A stretch of DNA of 64,000 bases from Nicotiana tabacum (lineage: Eukaryota; Streptophyta; Magnoliopsida; Solanales; Solanaceae). Positions 34,303 to 46,440 of the stretch are shown in pieces (positions within the stretch are counted from its first letter, which is position 1; the number at the start of each line of letters is the position of its first letter). The stretch covers positions 95,187,766-95,251,765 of the forward strand of contig NC_134102.1 in the NCBI RefSeq assembly GCF_000715075.1, read 5' to 3'. The translations under genes and the position numbers were made by a program. Under the pieces are notes generated by a model. The model saw only the letters and a list, made by a program, of their open reading frames with translations. It was not told the DNA's origin and searched no databases.

Positions 34303-36126
34303 CTATGTGGTCTCAGGGTGACTGGCAACATCACCACCCTCAGTCTCCTCCAACTGTATCTCATCATCATCGGGCTGAGGGACAAAATGGTTGGTGAGCA
34401 TCTCAAGCATCTCATCAGAAGTGGGGGCAGTGAAATATGGCTCGTCAGACTGGCCAGCCGGTGCCTTTGCTGATGGTGCTGATGGGTCAGCTGGTACTGA
34501 TGGATCTGTCTCCATCAGTAGGTCAAAAGGCAAATCACCTGCTGTTGCTATCTTCATCGCCTCCTCTCTCAAAATCTCCATTGCTTTCTTTGAAGCCTGG
34601 GATTTCCTCATCTTCTTCACCTGCTTAGTCAACTCCTCAATAGCACCCCCGTGAGCCACCAGTGTATCCATAACAGTCTTCTGGTTGTCCAGAATTTGTT
34701 TTTGATGTTTCCTTCACTGACGGAGGGACCTGTGCTGCTGCTGGGGTAGAGGATTGTGCTGCAACAGTACTGTATATGTCAGATAGCTTAGAAGTTGCTA
34801 TCTGCATCCAGTTGTTGAGGCTCGCCAAAGTCTGGGAGACTCGCAACGCAGTGAGAGTATAAGTGGATGAGGGTGGCACTGGTACTTCCAGTGGAAGGCT
34901 CGGCTGCTGTGGAAGGCATGGGAGTTGTAGATGGCTCAGCAGCAGCCTCGGAACCCACCATCGATGTCTCGTCAGACTGACCAACGGTGGTAGTGATATT
35001 ACCCTTGAACTTTGGGTTGTCAACACCCTACAGGTGGTACCATGAGAAAGGCTTCTTGGCCTTTAGTTTTGTGTCATAAGGCCTCAGACCCACCTTGGCA
35101 TCATTGAAATACTCTGTGAGGGTGTTTGGATAAGGGTAGGACTATTCACTTTTTCGGACCACCAATGTGATGTTGGTTGACATGATGGCACCCACATTGA
35201 TCGCGTACCCCACCATAATAGAAGCCACCAGAACTGCCCGGGGAAGTGGGAGGTTGTTCTCATTCAAACTCGAATCAATCCGGCTACACACAAGGGTTTG
35301 CCACCCTTTAGCTTCAAAATTAAGGGTGGCCCGGAGGATAGGAACTCCTGTTGTAATCCATGGTGGTGATGGTCCTCGGGCGGCCAAAATCTCAGATAGC
35401 CAAGGGTGAGCTGCATCACCCAGAGCCAACTTTTCTAGGTACTGGACTGCCTCTACTTCTTCAAATCCTACATAAGTGTTCAAAGAGAAGGCGTCGAAGC
35501 GGAGTTTCAAATTTCTCACCTTTGTCACTTTTGTCCCCTTCTTGATGTGAGCGACATTGGCGTAGAACTCCTTGAACAAGTCCTCATTTACATCAATGAC
35601 AATGTGGGTGAACCACTTCCACCCCTTGCGCTCCCGAAACTGTCTAAGGATATTTGGATTATGAATATTCAAATCCTTCATTAAGAACTGTCGCTCAAGT
35701 GCGAGCGATTTCTGGGGCCACCACTCTTTGAACCTATTGAAGGTTGTCAAACTCACAAACCGATCCTCCCATATTTCCTTTTTCTTCGACCTCTCAAGGC
35801 CGCCCACTTGAGTGTCCCCCCCTACCATCATCTGGGACACCATCATCATCGACATCAATAGCTACTAGTGCTGGAGGAGAAGGTGTAGAGGAGGACTCGG
35901 AACACTGGCTTCCCACATCAGAACCCCCAGAAGAACTAGATCTAGGTTCGTTGTGCAATTGATAACGCCCAGTGGGTTGGGATAGTTGGGACTGGGCCTC
36001 AAGTTGGACCTCCATTGAATTACCCTCGGAGGCTTCCCTGGATGGGGTATATGAACTGGATTCTAAGGGTTGTGTGGCATTTCCTCTCCCGGAGGTTAGC
36101 GTTTTAGCAATAGGCTTCAATTGCAC
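34303..36126 (-). pseudogene. Athila ORF3 (env-position; plant transposon protein domain)
   Basis: On the minus strand an additional gene follows integrase, as in Athila elements, where an env-like ORF sits at this place. The N-terminal part (36126-35794) is Ser/Pro-rich and acidic. After a frameshift near 35830, the main domain (35858-35142) reads WEDRFVSLTTFNRFKEWW, QFLMKDLNIHNPNILRQF, RKGWKWFTHIV and PLPRAVLVASIMVGYAINVG, resembling the putative plant transposon protein domain. The tail (35026-34303) is Ser/Thr/Pro-rich with a coiled-coil-like EELTKQVKKMRKSQASKKAME near its end. I see no clear signal peptide or retroviral fusion features, so a true envelope role is unsupported. Breaks near 35830, 35040 and 34660 make it non-functional. 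Confidence 0.65.
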
Positions 36127-37310
36127 TCGCAGAGGGTAAGTGCCTTTTCTTCTGCCTCAGGAGGATTAACCTCTCCCTTTTGATGTATCGCCTCTACCAC
36201 GTGATCTAACCATTGTCTTCAATACAAGGTACATAGATCAGTTGAGTTCAAAACAATTCAAACATTTGCAGAACATTGCAGCACAATAGTCATCAAAGGA
36301 GACAGTGCGGACTGCATAATTCTGAGTGCGGCCGCAGACTGTCTAGTGCATACAGCACAATTTTAAAGTGCGGTCGCACACCATGAAGTGTGAACCGCAT
36401 AATTGTGAGTGCGACCACACATCCTGAAGTGCGGACCGCGCAATTTTGAGTGCGGCCGCACAAGTCCAATCTTGAGATACTGTTTCTTTGAAGTTGAAAA
36501 GTGCGGTCCACACTTTTCAAGCACAATATTTGCCTTAATCAAGTGGTCTGCGGATCGCACAAATTTGTGTGCATCCACACAATTTGAACATTTACGATAG
36601 TAAGGTTAGAGTTCATGCAATATTTAACAATTTAGACATGGCATGTATATATTAACATGATTAATGGTCTACCCAGTCCCTAATGAACATATATAAAATT
36701 ACCCACATGAGTTTTAAGCACATTCGACATTTTTAGGCCTAAAAATAACTAAACTAATCATATAAAACAAAAACAAAAATTAAGAAAAATGGACAAAAAT
36801 CTAACATGGATTAAACATACTAGTAATGAATGATGCAGGTGAGAAACTTACTTAATGAACTGAGTGTGATTTGTGAATTATTTTGTGATTCATAGTGTTT
36901 TCTTAGGGCTTGGGAATTCTGAGAGCGTATATTGTAAATAGTGTTGAAAAGCCCTATTTATAGTTTAACCAAGTCGCTCAAGAAGTTAGCTGAGTGCGAC
37001 CGCATAATTTTGAGTGCGGTCCGCACTCTTTACTTGCTCTTTGAACTGAATTTCTGCGGTCAGCACAAAAGTGAGTGTGATCGCATAAATATGTGCGGTC
37101 CACACAATTTTGTGTGCGGCTGCATTTTGGCCAATTTATTTAATTATAGTCCCTGCAATGCATACCCATTTCTGCAATTCACTTTAAAACCAGTTAGCTC
37201 AATACAAAACCTATCTAAAAAGGAAGAAAACAAAGAAAAAAAATGAAAAGAAACATGGGTTACCTCCAAGAAGCGCCTGATTTAACGTCGCGGCACGACG
37301 TAGGTTACCA
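36127..37310 (-). other. Spacer between integrase and ORF3 with palindromes
   Basis: Non-coding 1.2 kb. It has two clusters of GTGCGGCCGCAC/GTGCGGACCGCAC words (36300-36575 and 36990-37130), like those in the LTR of the same element but outside it. Confidence 0.7.
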
Positions 37311-37314
37311 TCAA

Positions 37315-38238
37315 TCACTTGAAATGAATAAACGCCACAACATGGTCATCATCAACCTTGCCAAGATAATATTTCACCCGATGACCAATAACTCTAAACA
37401 CTTCATCATTCTTGTTCTTTATGTCTAATACACCAAAGGGTGTCACATGCACAACCTCAAATGGACCACTCCACTTGGACTTCAACTTTCCCGAAAACAT
37501 CCGCAACCGAGAATTGAATAATAGCACAAGATCGCCTTGCTTGAACTCCTTGTTCCGAATGTACTTGTCATGGAGGTACTTCATCTTGTCCTTGTACAGG
37601 GACGAACTTGATTATGCATGGAACCAGAATTCATCAAGCTCATTCAATTGTGCCACCCTTAAGTTGGCGGCGACATCCCATTCAAGATTAAGCTTCTTCA
37701 ATGCCCACATAGCCTTGTGATCAAGCACGACCGGTAGGTGACAAGATTTTCCGAACACTAACCGATATAGAGACATACCAATCGGTGTTTTGTAAGCCGT
37801 CCTATAAGCCCAAAGAGCATTATCAAGTTTCTTTGACCAATCCGTCCGGTTGGCATTCATGGTCTTTGGTAAAATACTCTTGATTTCCCGGTTGGAAACT
37901 TCAACTTGCCCGATTGCTTGAGGATGAAAGGGGATCGACACTTCGTGAGTAACACCATACTTTGTAAGTAAGGTATCAAAAGCTTTGTTTCAAAAGTGCG
38001 ATTTCCCATCACTAATAATGGCCCTTGGAGTACCAAACATTGTAAAGATGTTCTTTTTCAAAAATGCCACCACACTCCGAGCTTCATTATTGGGCAAAGC
38101 CACGACTTCAACCCACTTTGACACATAATCCACAACTACCAATATGTAAGTGTTCCCACAAAATCTCACGAACAGACCCATGAAATCAATGCCCCACACA
38201 TCAAAAATGTCAATCTCGAAGATGGTGGTGAGGGGCAT
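37315..38238 (-). pseudogene. Athila-like integrase
   Basis: Minus strand. The catalytic core keeps visible DDE residues in [21 protein letters not shown] and [10 protein letters not shown], followed by [22 protein letters not shown]. The C-terminal part FKQGDLVLLFNSRLRMFSGKLKSKWSGPF is the usual end of this domain. Stops or frameshifts near 37990, 37610 and 37590 split it into three readings. Its N-terminal zinc-binding part lies upstream near 38270-38440 in a broken frame. Confidence 0.85.
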
Positions 38239-39137
38239 CTCATTTTTCTTAGAAATCCCACCGGCCCTTTGACATTCATCACAACGCTTGACGAGATCGT
38301 TAGTGTCCTTGTACAGAGTAGGCTAATAGAATCCACAACTCTACACTTTTGTTTTCGTTCTAGCTCCACTATGGTGACCACCATATGGCGAAGAGTGGCA
38401 AGCCTCAAGAATTTCCATTTGTTCCTCCTCCAGTACACATCGTCAAATCACACCATCAGTACAAATCCAGAAGAGATAAGTCTCATCCCAATAATAGTTA
38501 AGGCAATTCATTTGAGCTTCTTCCTTTGGTTTGAAGAGAACTCATTCGGTACAATGCCACTCACAAGATAATTGGCTAAGTCGGCGAACCATGGCATCCC
38601 GGTCATAGAAATGGCTAGGAGTTTCTCATCGGGAAATGAATCATTTATCTCAAAGCCATCATGTGGCCTCCCCCCTCCTCCAAATGAGACAAGTGGTCCG
38701 CCACTTGGTTTTCACTACTTTTGCGGTCTTGAATCTCTAGATAAAACTCATGCAAAAGAAGCACCCACCGCATTAGTCTTGCTCATCAAATATCGAAGCG
38801 CCGCATGGTCGGTGTGAACAATCACCTTTGTACCCATCAAGTATGGGCGAAACTTCTCCATAGCAAAGACAATAGCAAGGAGATATTTTTCGGTCACTGT
38901 GTAGTTGAATTGGGCATCATTCATGGTCTTACTAGCATAATAGACCGAATGAAAGATTTTGTTAATACGTTTCCCTAACATCGTTCCAACCGCCACATCA
39001 CTTGCATCACACATGAGCTCAAAAGGTAAGCTCCAATCCGGTGCGGCGATAATAGGAGTAGTAGTCAACTTAAACTTGAGCAATTCGAATGCCTTCATAA
39101 AATCTTCATTGAAATAGAACTTGGCATCCTTCTCCAA
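38239..39137 (-). pseudogene. Athila-like RNase H and linker
   Basis: Minus strand. RNase H is visible at 39137-38748 with ELMCDASDVAVGTML, VTEKYLLAIVFAMEKFRPYL and VIVHTDHAALRYLM, which contain the acidic residues. A frameshift after TNAVGAS ends the open reading, and the linker toward integrase continues with at least two stops (near 38510 and 38455). Confidence 0.83.
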
Positions 39138-39844
39138 AAGTTTTCACAAGGGGCTTACCACCTTAGAAAAGTCCTTGATGAATCGGCGATAGAACCCCGC
39201 ATGACCCAAGAAGCTCCTCACTCTCTTAACGGATGTAGGGGAGGGAGTTTGAAAATCACCTCAATTTTGGCTTTATCGACCTCAATACCATGCTTTGAAA
39301 TTTTGTGGCCGAGGACTATGCCTTATTCGACCATAAAGTGACATTTCTCCCAATTCAAAACCAAGTTTGTCTCCTCACATCTTGCCAAGACCTTATCCAA
39401 GTTGTTTAGGCAATCATTGAAGGAATTCCCAACCACAGAGAAATCATCCATAAAGACCTCAAGAAAATCCTCTACCATGTCGGTGAAGGTAGCCATCATA
39501 CACCATTGAAAAGTCGCCGGTGCATTGCATAACCCAAATGGCATCCGCGAGAATGCGAAAGTACCATAGAGACAAGTGAAAGTAGTATTATCTTGGTCTT
39601 CGAGAGCAATGAGAATTTGATTGTAGCCGGAATATCCATCAATGAAACAATAAAAATCTCGTCCGGCCAACCTATCAAGCATTTTATCAAGAAATGGAAG
39701 CTGAAAATAATATTTTCTAGTGACTTTGTTGAGCTTACGATAGTCCATGCACACTCTCCACCCGATCACCGTTCTTGTAGGAATCAGTTCATTCTTGTCA
39801 TTGGTGACCACAGTCATGCCCCTTTTCTTTGGGACACATTGCAC
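39138..39844 (-). pseudogene. Athila-like reverse transcriptase
   Basis: Minus strand reading 39844-39323 shows WRVCMDYRKLNKVTRK, FYCFIDGYSGYNQI, FAFSRMPFGLCNAPATFQ and the catalytic FMDDFSVVG (YXDD-type, here FMDD). A TAA near 39322 and a frameshift near 39245 break the part that follows (GHKISKHGIEVDKAK, then [16 protein letters not shown]), and a stop near 39148 precedes RNase H. The finger region upstream of 39844 is also degraded. Confidence 0.88.
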
Positions 39845-40300
39845 CAGAGAGGTTCACGAGCTATCGAAAATGGTGTAAACTACCTCGACATACAACCACT
39901 TTATGATCTCCTTCTTTACCACCTTGCATTGCTTCATTTAATCTTCTTTGATATTCAATGGAGGGTTTGGCATCCTCCTCTAAAATAATCTTGTGCATGC
40001 AAAAGGCAGGGCTTATACCCCGAATATCCGCCAGTGTCCATCCTATAGCTTTCTTCCTCTTTTGAAGCACCGCCAAAGTAGAATCTACCTGCACGTTAGA
40101 CAAGAAAGAGGAAAGAATAACAGGTAAAGTAGAACATCGGCTAAGAAACTCATACCTGAGATGTGAAGGCAATGGATTAACTCCAAAATGGGAGGCTCCT
40201 CGATAGAGGTCTTTGTTGGAGGAGTCTTCCGATTCTCAAGAGTTAAGGACAATTTTCGGGGTTCATAGGTATACGACCCCATTCCTTGTAATGCATTTAC

Positions 40301-41437
40301 TCATTCCACAAAGCCTTTCTTCTCATCATCATCATGATTAAGTAATACGACCTCCAAAGTATCATCAACATTCATCATCGAACTAGCATCATCAACAATT
40401 ACCTCGGTCACTAAGTCCACAAACGAACAAACTTCGTTGCTATTCGGTTGCCTCATAGATTTGCGCACATAGAAAACCGCTTTTTCATCACTCACCTGAA
40501 AGGTTAGCTCACTGGCTTCCATATCAACAAGAGCCTTCCCCGTAGCAAGGAAAGGTCTACCCAAAATAATAGGCACTTCATAGTCCACCTCGCAATCAAG
40601 AATCACAAAGTCCGCCGGAAGGATGAACTTATCAACACGAACCAACACATTATCAATAATACCCAATGGTCTCTTCATAGTACGATCCCCCATTTGTAAC
40701 CTCATAGATGTGGTTCTTGGTTTCCCAATCCCTAAAGTTTTGAACACCGAGTAGGGCATCAATTTGATACTTGCCTCTAGATCACATAGAGCTTTGGCAA
40801 AATCGGCGCTCCCAATAGTGCAAGGGATTGCGAAAGCACCAGGATCTTCCAATTTTGGAGCCATTGAGTTCATAATAGCACTGAATTGATGTGTCATCTT
40901 GATAGTCTCATAATTCATTGATATTTTCTTTGTCACCAAATCCTTCATGAACTTTGCATAGCCAGACATTTGTTCTAACGCCTCAACCAATGGCACAATA
41001 ATGGATAAGCTCTTCATCATGTTAATAAACTTCTTGAATTGGTTCTCGCTATTTTTCTTGGTGAGCCTATGAGGGTATGAAGGAGGAGGCCTTGGTATTG
41101 GTGCCTTGGCCTTTAGCACTACCGGTTCCGGTATGTCAATCACGTGTTCTCTAGACGGGTTCACTTCTTCTTGGGTCTCCTCCACTCTCTCATCAACATC
41201 AATTCTCACTTCTCCATTAGCTTGAACCACATTGCTTGGAATCTCATCTTCTTGAACCACTACATCATCATCCACAATTCTTCTTTGATTTGAGGTGGTT
41301 GGATCTCCACTTCTTCCACTCCTTGTTGTTACGGCCATGGCATGTCCTGTGTTGTTCCCACCCTTCGGGTTCATCACCGTATCACTAGGTAGTGCCCCCT
41401 TAGGACAAGTGTTTAAAGCTTGCGAGATTTGCCCCAA
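40301..41437 (-). pseudogene. Athila-like protease region
   Basis: Minus strand reading of 378 residues. It begins in the gag-protease linker (MAVTTRSGRSGDP, acidic stretch) and contains the protease: KALCDLEASIKLMPYSVFK, then LILG-type PIILGRPFLATGKALVD. The active-site motif in Athila is normally DLGAS; here it is DLEAS, a Gly-to-Glu change next to the catalytic Asp that should inactivate the enzyme. The neighbour to the left (40300-39850) is a degraded protease-RT linker. Confidence 0.8.
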
Positions 41438-42912
41438 TTAAACTTCCAAATTGTGGATTGAAGTGTTGTGATAGGCTAATTGAGCATCGGAGTCGGCATT
41501 TTTCTCCATCATTTGTTTGAACATACTTTCGATCCGTCCCATCTCATTGTTGGAAGAACTAGAACCTTGAGACGGATAAGGAGGCAGGTGTTTTGGTTGT
41601 TGATACATCGGGGGCCTTTGAGAGCTCGGCCCCCGATTCCCTTGGTTACTGTTCCAACCCCCTTGGTTGTTGCCTCCCCAATATCCTTGATTGTTTTCAC
41701 CCCAATTGCCTTGGTTGCCTTGATTGTTCCAATTGCCTTGATTATTGTTATTGTTCCAATTGCCTTGATTATTGTTATTGTTCCAATTACCTTGATTGTT
41801 GGTACCACCACTCCAATTGCTTTGGTGGTTTTGATTGTTCCAATTTCCTTGATTTCCTTGCGATCGCCATTGTTGTTGATTCGGGCCTTGAGAGTTGTTC
41901 CTTTGCCCTTGGTAGTTATTCACATATTGTACTTCTTCCTCTTGCTCATTGTATGATTCGTCTTGGTCAAACCCACTATCATCTTGCACAAATTATTCCA
42001 TATGGTTGTGTACTTGTTGACCCTTTTTCCTTTGCTTGTTCACCATCATATTGACACCTTCCATTGCATTTACTTGCTTAGGACCTTGAACATGTTGAAG
42101 TTGAGCTTTGGACAATTGATTCAATGTAGTGGTGAACTCGACGATTGCTTGCCCATGATCATGTAATTCTTTGTATAGGTGAATCACATTTGGATCACCT
42201 TGAGGAACATTTGCTCTACTTTGCCATGCCGATGAAGTATTCACCATTTCATCTAAGATTTCACAAGCTTCGACATATGGTGTTGTCATAAAATTTTCAC
42301 CGGCAAGTTGGTTGACCACGCATTGATTGGTGGTATTGATCCCCCTATAGAAGGTTTGTTGAATCATAGCTTCAGTCAGGTCATTATTTAGGCACTCTTT
42401 CACCATAGTGCAGTACCTCTCCCATATCTCGTGCAAAGGCTCATTGGATTCTTGTTTGAATGCTAGAATCTCGTCTCTAAGAGTAGCCATATGCCCGGGA
42501 GAAAAGAACTTGGCAATGAACTTTTCCGCCAATTCATCCCATGTATGGATAGAATGGTTTGGCAATCTTTCTAACCAGTCCAAGGCTTTTCCCCGTAGAG
42601 AAAAGGAAAATAGTCTCAACCTTAAAGAATCATCGAAGACGCTGGTCTGTTTACTCCCCCAGCAGGTGTCCGCAAATCCTTTCAAGTACTTGTACGTATT
42701 TTGATTTGGAGCCTCGGTAAAGAATCCCCGTTGCTCAGCAATGTAAGCATAACATTTGTGATTTGAAAGTTGTCTTCCCTAATGCAGGGCAAGACTATGG
42801 CATTTGCGTACCCTTCATTCGGCAACACCCGGTGTGGAGCCGCTCTTGGTGGATTTGGGGGAGGAACGGGAATGTTGTCTTGAGGCGGTCGGCCTCGTCT
42901 ACCTACAATCAA
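41438..42912 (-). pseudogene. Athila-like gag
   Basis: Minus strand. The N-terminal part from 42912 reads MIVGRRGRPPQDN; after a frameshift near 42690 the capsid domain follows (LRLFSFSLRGKALDWLERLP, WDELAEKFIAKFFSPGH, LHEIWERYCTMVKECL, CEILDEMVN). A TAA near 41990 separates it from an Asn/Gln/Gly/Trp-rich repeat (NNQGNWNNNNNQGNW and variants). The antisense ORFs of this repeat are shadows. Confidence 0.85.
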
Positions 42913-42994
42913 TTCACAAAAAGGTTAGTAATCCGGAAGGAAACGAAGACAAATCACACATACAACCAAGTATATAGCTAAATCCGTTTTTAGC

Positions 42995-43012
42995 TCCCTG
43001 GCAACGGCGCCA
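42995..43012 (-). promoter_or_regulatory. Primer-binding site, Athila/Tat type
   Basis: TCCCTGGCAACGGCGCCA, read on the minus strand as TGGCGCCGTTGCCAGGGA, is the site commonly seen at this place in Athila and Tat elements. Confidence 0.85.
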
Positions 43013-43017
43013 AAAAT

Positions 43018-43425
43018 TGATATCGCCCAAACTCACACCACTAATTTAGGTTGTGAGGCGGTCGATGCAATAATAAAAACCCAACGCGATTCGGGGTCGA
43101 TTCCATAGGGATCTTGATGTGGGATTAGGTATATACCTAGTATGAATGTATGATGTGCCTAAGATTACACTTCCACATTTTCAATTGTTGTTTTTACTTC
43201 TACATTTACGCTAATACTTGTAATTGTAAAGCTAAGAGACAATGTTTTTGGTTTTGGTTGCTTTTCAAGTTATAAAATATCTAGGGCTACGACTTCCACC
43301 TAGTTGGTTACCTAATGGATTTAGAGCTTTAGAACATATTTAATTGATCGGGATACAATATAGAAATCACACGCAATTACTCACTCTATGCATCTCGATT
43401 GTTTGAGTGATTTTTCCCAATTTGT
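43018..43425 (-). mobile_element. Partial extra LTR copy next to the primer site
   Basis: TGATATCGCCCAAAC begins a copy of the LTR that stops after about 408 bases, within CCCAATTTGT. Next comes a 42-base piece of internal sequence (43426-43467, like 34165-34219), then a full LTR from 43468. So the 5' end has a partial LTR, an internal patch and a full LTR in a row. Confidence 0.85.
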
Positions 43426-43467
43426 CAGTAATCAAATATCATCACAGTCATCCAAAATGAACCAAAA

Positions 43468-45003
43468 TAGTGTCGTCCAAACTCACACCACTAATTTAGG
43501 TTGCGAGGCGGTCGATGCAATAATAAAAACCCAACATGAGTCGGGGTCGATTCCACATGGGAACTTGATGTGGGATTAGGTATATACCTAGTATGAATGT
43601 ATGACATGCCTAAGATTACACTTTCACATTTTCAATTGCTGTTTCTACTTCTACTTTTACGTTAATACTTGTAATTGTAAAGCTAAGAGACAATATTTTT
43701 TGTTTTGGTTATTTTTCAAGTTATAAAAGATTTGGGGTTGTGACTTCTGCCTAGTTAGTTACCTAACGGATTTAGAGCTTTAGGGCATGTTTGTTTGATC
43801 GGGATATAATATAGCAATCACACGTAATTACTCACTCAATACCTCTCGGTAGTTTGCCCAATTTGTCTTTCTCAAGTCCAAATGGGCATTTCACGAAACA
43901 AGTGATAAATGCTCAAGCTAGGTCTTACTATCTCTAGATTCGACCCTTTAATTGGGGCTATCAATTTCTTGAGTTCACCCCAATATTTTGTTAGCCAAGT
44001 TTTCCTACACTTAGTCTCACTTTCTCAATTATAGACTAAGTCAATTAGGCACGAATCAATGTTTGCAACCATCAATTCTCAAATTCAAATAAGAACTAGG
44101 TTAAATATCATATACCCAATCATAAATAAGCCCTAAATCAATCACCCATTAAGTACCCATACTAGGGTTGGGTTACAACCCTAGCTAAGTGTTTAGCTAC
44201 TCATGGAAAATGAAGAAATTAAAGAAGAAACTAAGATAAAATGCATAATAATTGATTGAGGAAAGAAAATCTAATGTTCAAATGCTAAACAGTACAAAGT
44301 TACACAATACAGTAAATAAAAATGGCTCTAAGTATTCAGGTGCACCAAACTTAACCTAAAAATGATAAAAAGATCTATTTATACCCAGTTAAAAATATCT
44401 AACAAAATTTTCCCTGCGAAGGTTGTGCGGCCGCACAATTCTGTGTGCGTTCCGCACTTTGAGACTGACTGGTCAGGTTGGCTTTCTGCGGTCGCATAAA
44501 AGTGAGATGCGGCCGCACTTCCTGTAATTGTGCGGACCGCACATTTCTGAGCGAGGCCGCACTCTTGCTCTTGGACTGGATCTGGGCTTCATTCTGCTGA
44601 CCGTACATTTATGAGTACGGCCACATTTTGGCATCCTGCGGCCTCACAATAATAGTGCGATCCTCACATCTTCAAGCTCCCAAACTACAAGTCTCTGAAT
44701 CTAGTCTTCTGCGGCCTGACAATAATTATGCGGTCTGCACTCTGTGAAGAAATTCTATCAGTGCATCTTCAGAGTTTGCGGGCACACACAGTATTGTACG
44801 GTCCTCACTGTAGCCCTTTTTGCCTTATTTTTGTTCTTTTCCAATTTTACTCCTTTTTGAGTTGATTTTCACTTCTTTGGCTTGTTTCCCAATATTCATA
44901 CAAGAAAGAATATTTTATTAGTTCTCGGGAATACCTTTAAGCATTATTTAGCTAAAACGTAAGTAAAAGAGAGCAAATAAGCGATAAAAATCCCTACTTA
45001 TCT
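43468..45003 (-). mobile_element. 5' LTR of the Athila-like element
   Basis: It runs in + orientation from TAGTGTCGTCC to CCCTACTTATCT and matches 30953-32433, with a palindrome array at 44415-44815 and one extra palindrome-bearing segment relative to the sister (about 44545-44610). Its right end is followed by the probable TSD CGTGC. Confidence 0.85.
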
Positions 45004-45754
45004 CGTGCCATTGTTATTGCTTCATGGTGAGGTTGAGAATAAAAGCATGATGAGTGATGCCGTGCAATCTTTATTTATTATGATTTCTCATTTTTTATTG
45101 GTTGAAGGTTTATTGACTGTTTCACGTTGTCAATTCCTGTAGTAGTTACCGTATCTTGTACCTTTTTTCAGGTCCCTTTCCAATCGGACATGTTTACTCT
45201 GTATTTGTTGTTATGTCGTACGTATATTTTCGTCTGTATAGGTTTAATTACCTGGGTGTCCTATCATAGTCTCGTCACTACCTTGTCGAAGTTAGGCTCG
45301 ACACTTATGGAGTACATTGGGTCGGTTGTACTCATACTGTACTCTGCACTTCTTGAGCAGATTTTGGTACTGGTCCCAACTGTCCGTGAGGCGCATCAGC
45401 TCGGATTAGCCCATTCAGAGCTCGAGGTAGATCTGTTGGCATCCGCAGACCTTGAAGTCCCCTTCCTCCTTCCTTATTTACTGTTCATCTCATTCAAAAC
45501 AGTTACATTTATTTCAGACTTTATTTGTAGAACCTCTAGAAGCTCGTGTACTTGTGATTCCAGATCCGAGTTGTACTAGATATTGGATTATTATGCTATT
45601 TCGTACTTTAATTTTGCACAATTTCTGTTTAATTGATTTTACTTATTTGAATTATTTAAAAATGGCTCAAGGATTTCTCTAACGTTGGATTGCCTAGCAA
45701 GTGACATGTTAGGCGCCATCACGGTCCCGAAGGTAGAAATTTTGGGTCGTGACA
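45004..45754 (+). mobile_element. Gypsy-type solo LTR, 3' part
   Basis: It continues the LTR from 28834-30952 and includes the CTGCACTTCTTGAGCAG hairpin-like word (45343). It ends TTTTGGGTCGTGACA before the TSD ATAAG. The end block GCCTAGCAAG...TTAGGCGCCATCACGG is shared with 50545-50590. Confidence 0.88.
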
Positions 45755-45759
45755 ATAAG

Positions 45760-46149
45760 CCATAATGAAAACAAACATAATTTAAAATTACTAATACGTT
45801 GCTAAAATAAGTAGGATTAATAAGTACTATTATTTACATGACGAAACATTAAAAGAAAAATAAGTTATGCATTTTATCTAAATCATGAAAAAACTATAAA
45901 AATAGATATCCAACACTATTTTCATTCATATTACAATTGATTTGAATGTCTTTTATTATCAATAGTATTAAATTGATTTTGGTTTAGAATTACTAATATT
46001 TATGGACTATAAAATTTATTGGAGCATCCAAAAAATTATAAGTCAAAGCTTGAAATAATACGTTAAAAGATAAAATTATAAAAAAGCTTAAGAAATATTT
46101 ATAAACTACACTACAATAAATATTTTTATGTATTAAATATTTTTAAAAC

Positions 46150-46210
<61 letters not shown>

Positions 46211-46440
46211 GTCGGGTTGGTTTGGTTTCAGTTTGACTTTTTTTAGTTATAACCAAACCAAAACAAATATCGTCGGATATATTTTCCCACCACCAAACCA
46301 ATCAAATCATACCATAATCGGGGTTTGTTTTCTCGGTTTGACTCAGATTATCGGGTTGGTGCGGTTTGTCGGTTTTATTTGTACGCCCCAAAATCTTGAA
46401 ATGACGAAAGCACTCGTGTCGAATTGTAAGAATGTACGTA
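45760..46440. mobile_element. Right half of the split ACCAAACC-type repeat
   Basis: AT-rich body, a (TA)n tract (46153-46208), and an end with GGTTTGGTTTCAG and CCAAACCAATCAAATC in opposite orientations. It is the continuation of 28470-28833. Confidence 0.5.
46153..46208. repeat. (TA)n microsatellite
   Basis: About 28 uninterrupted TA units. Confidence 0.95.

Noticed and set aside
34303..36126. Calling ORF3 a true envelope gene
   Set aside because: No signal peptide, fusion peptide or clear membrane anchor is seen; position alone is not enough.
41480..42054. Hydrophobic antisense ORFs opposite the Athila-like gag
   Set aside because: They are mirror images of the NQGNW-rich gag repeat.
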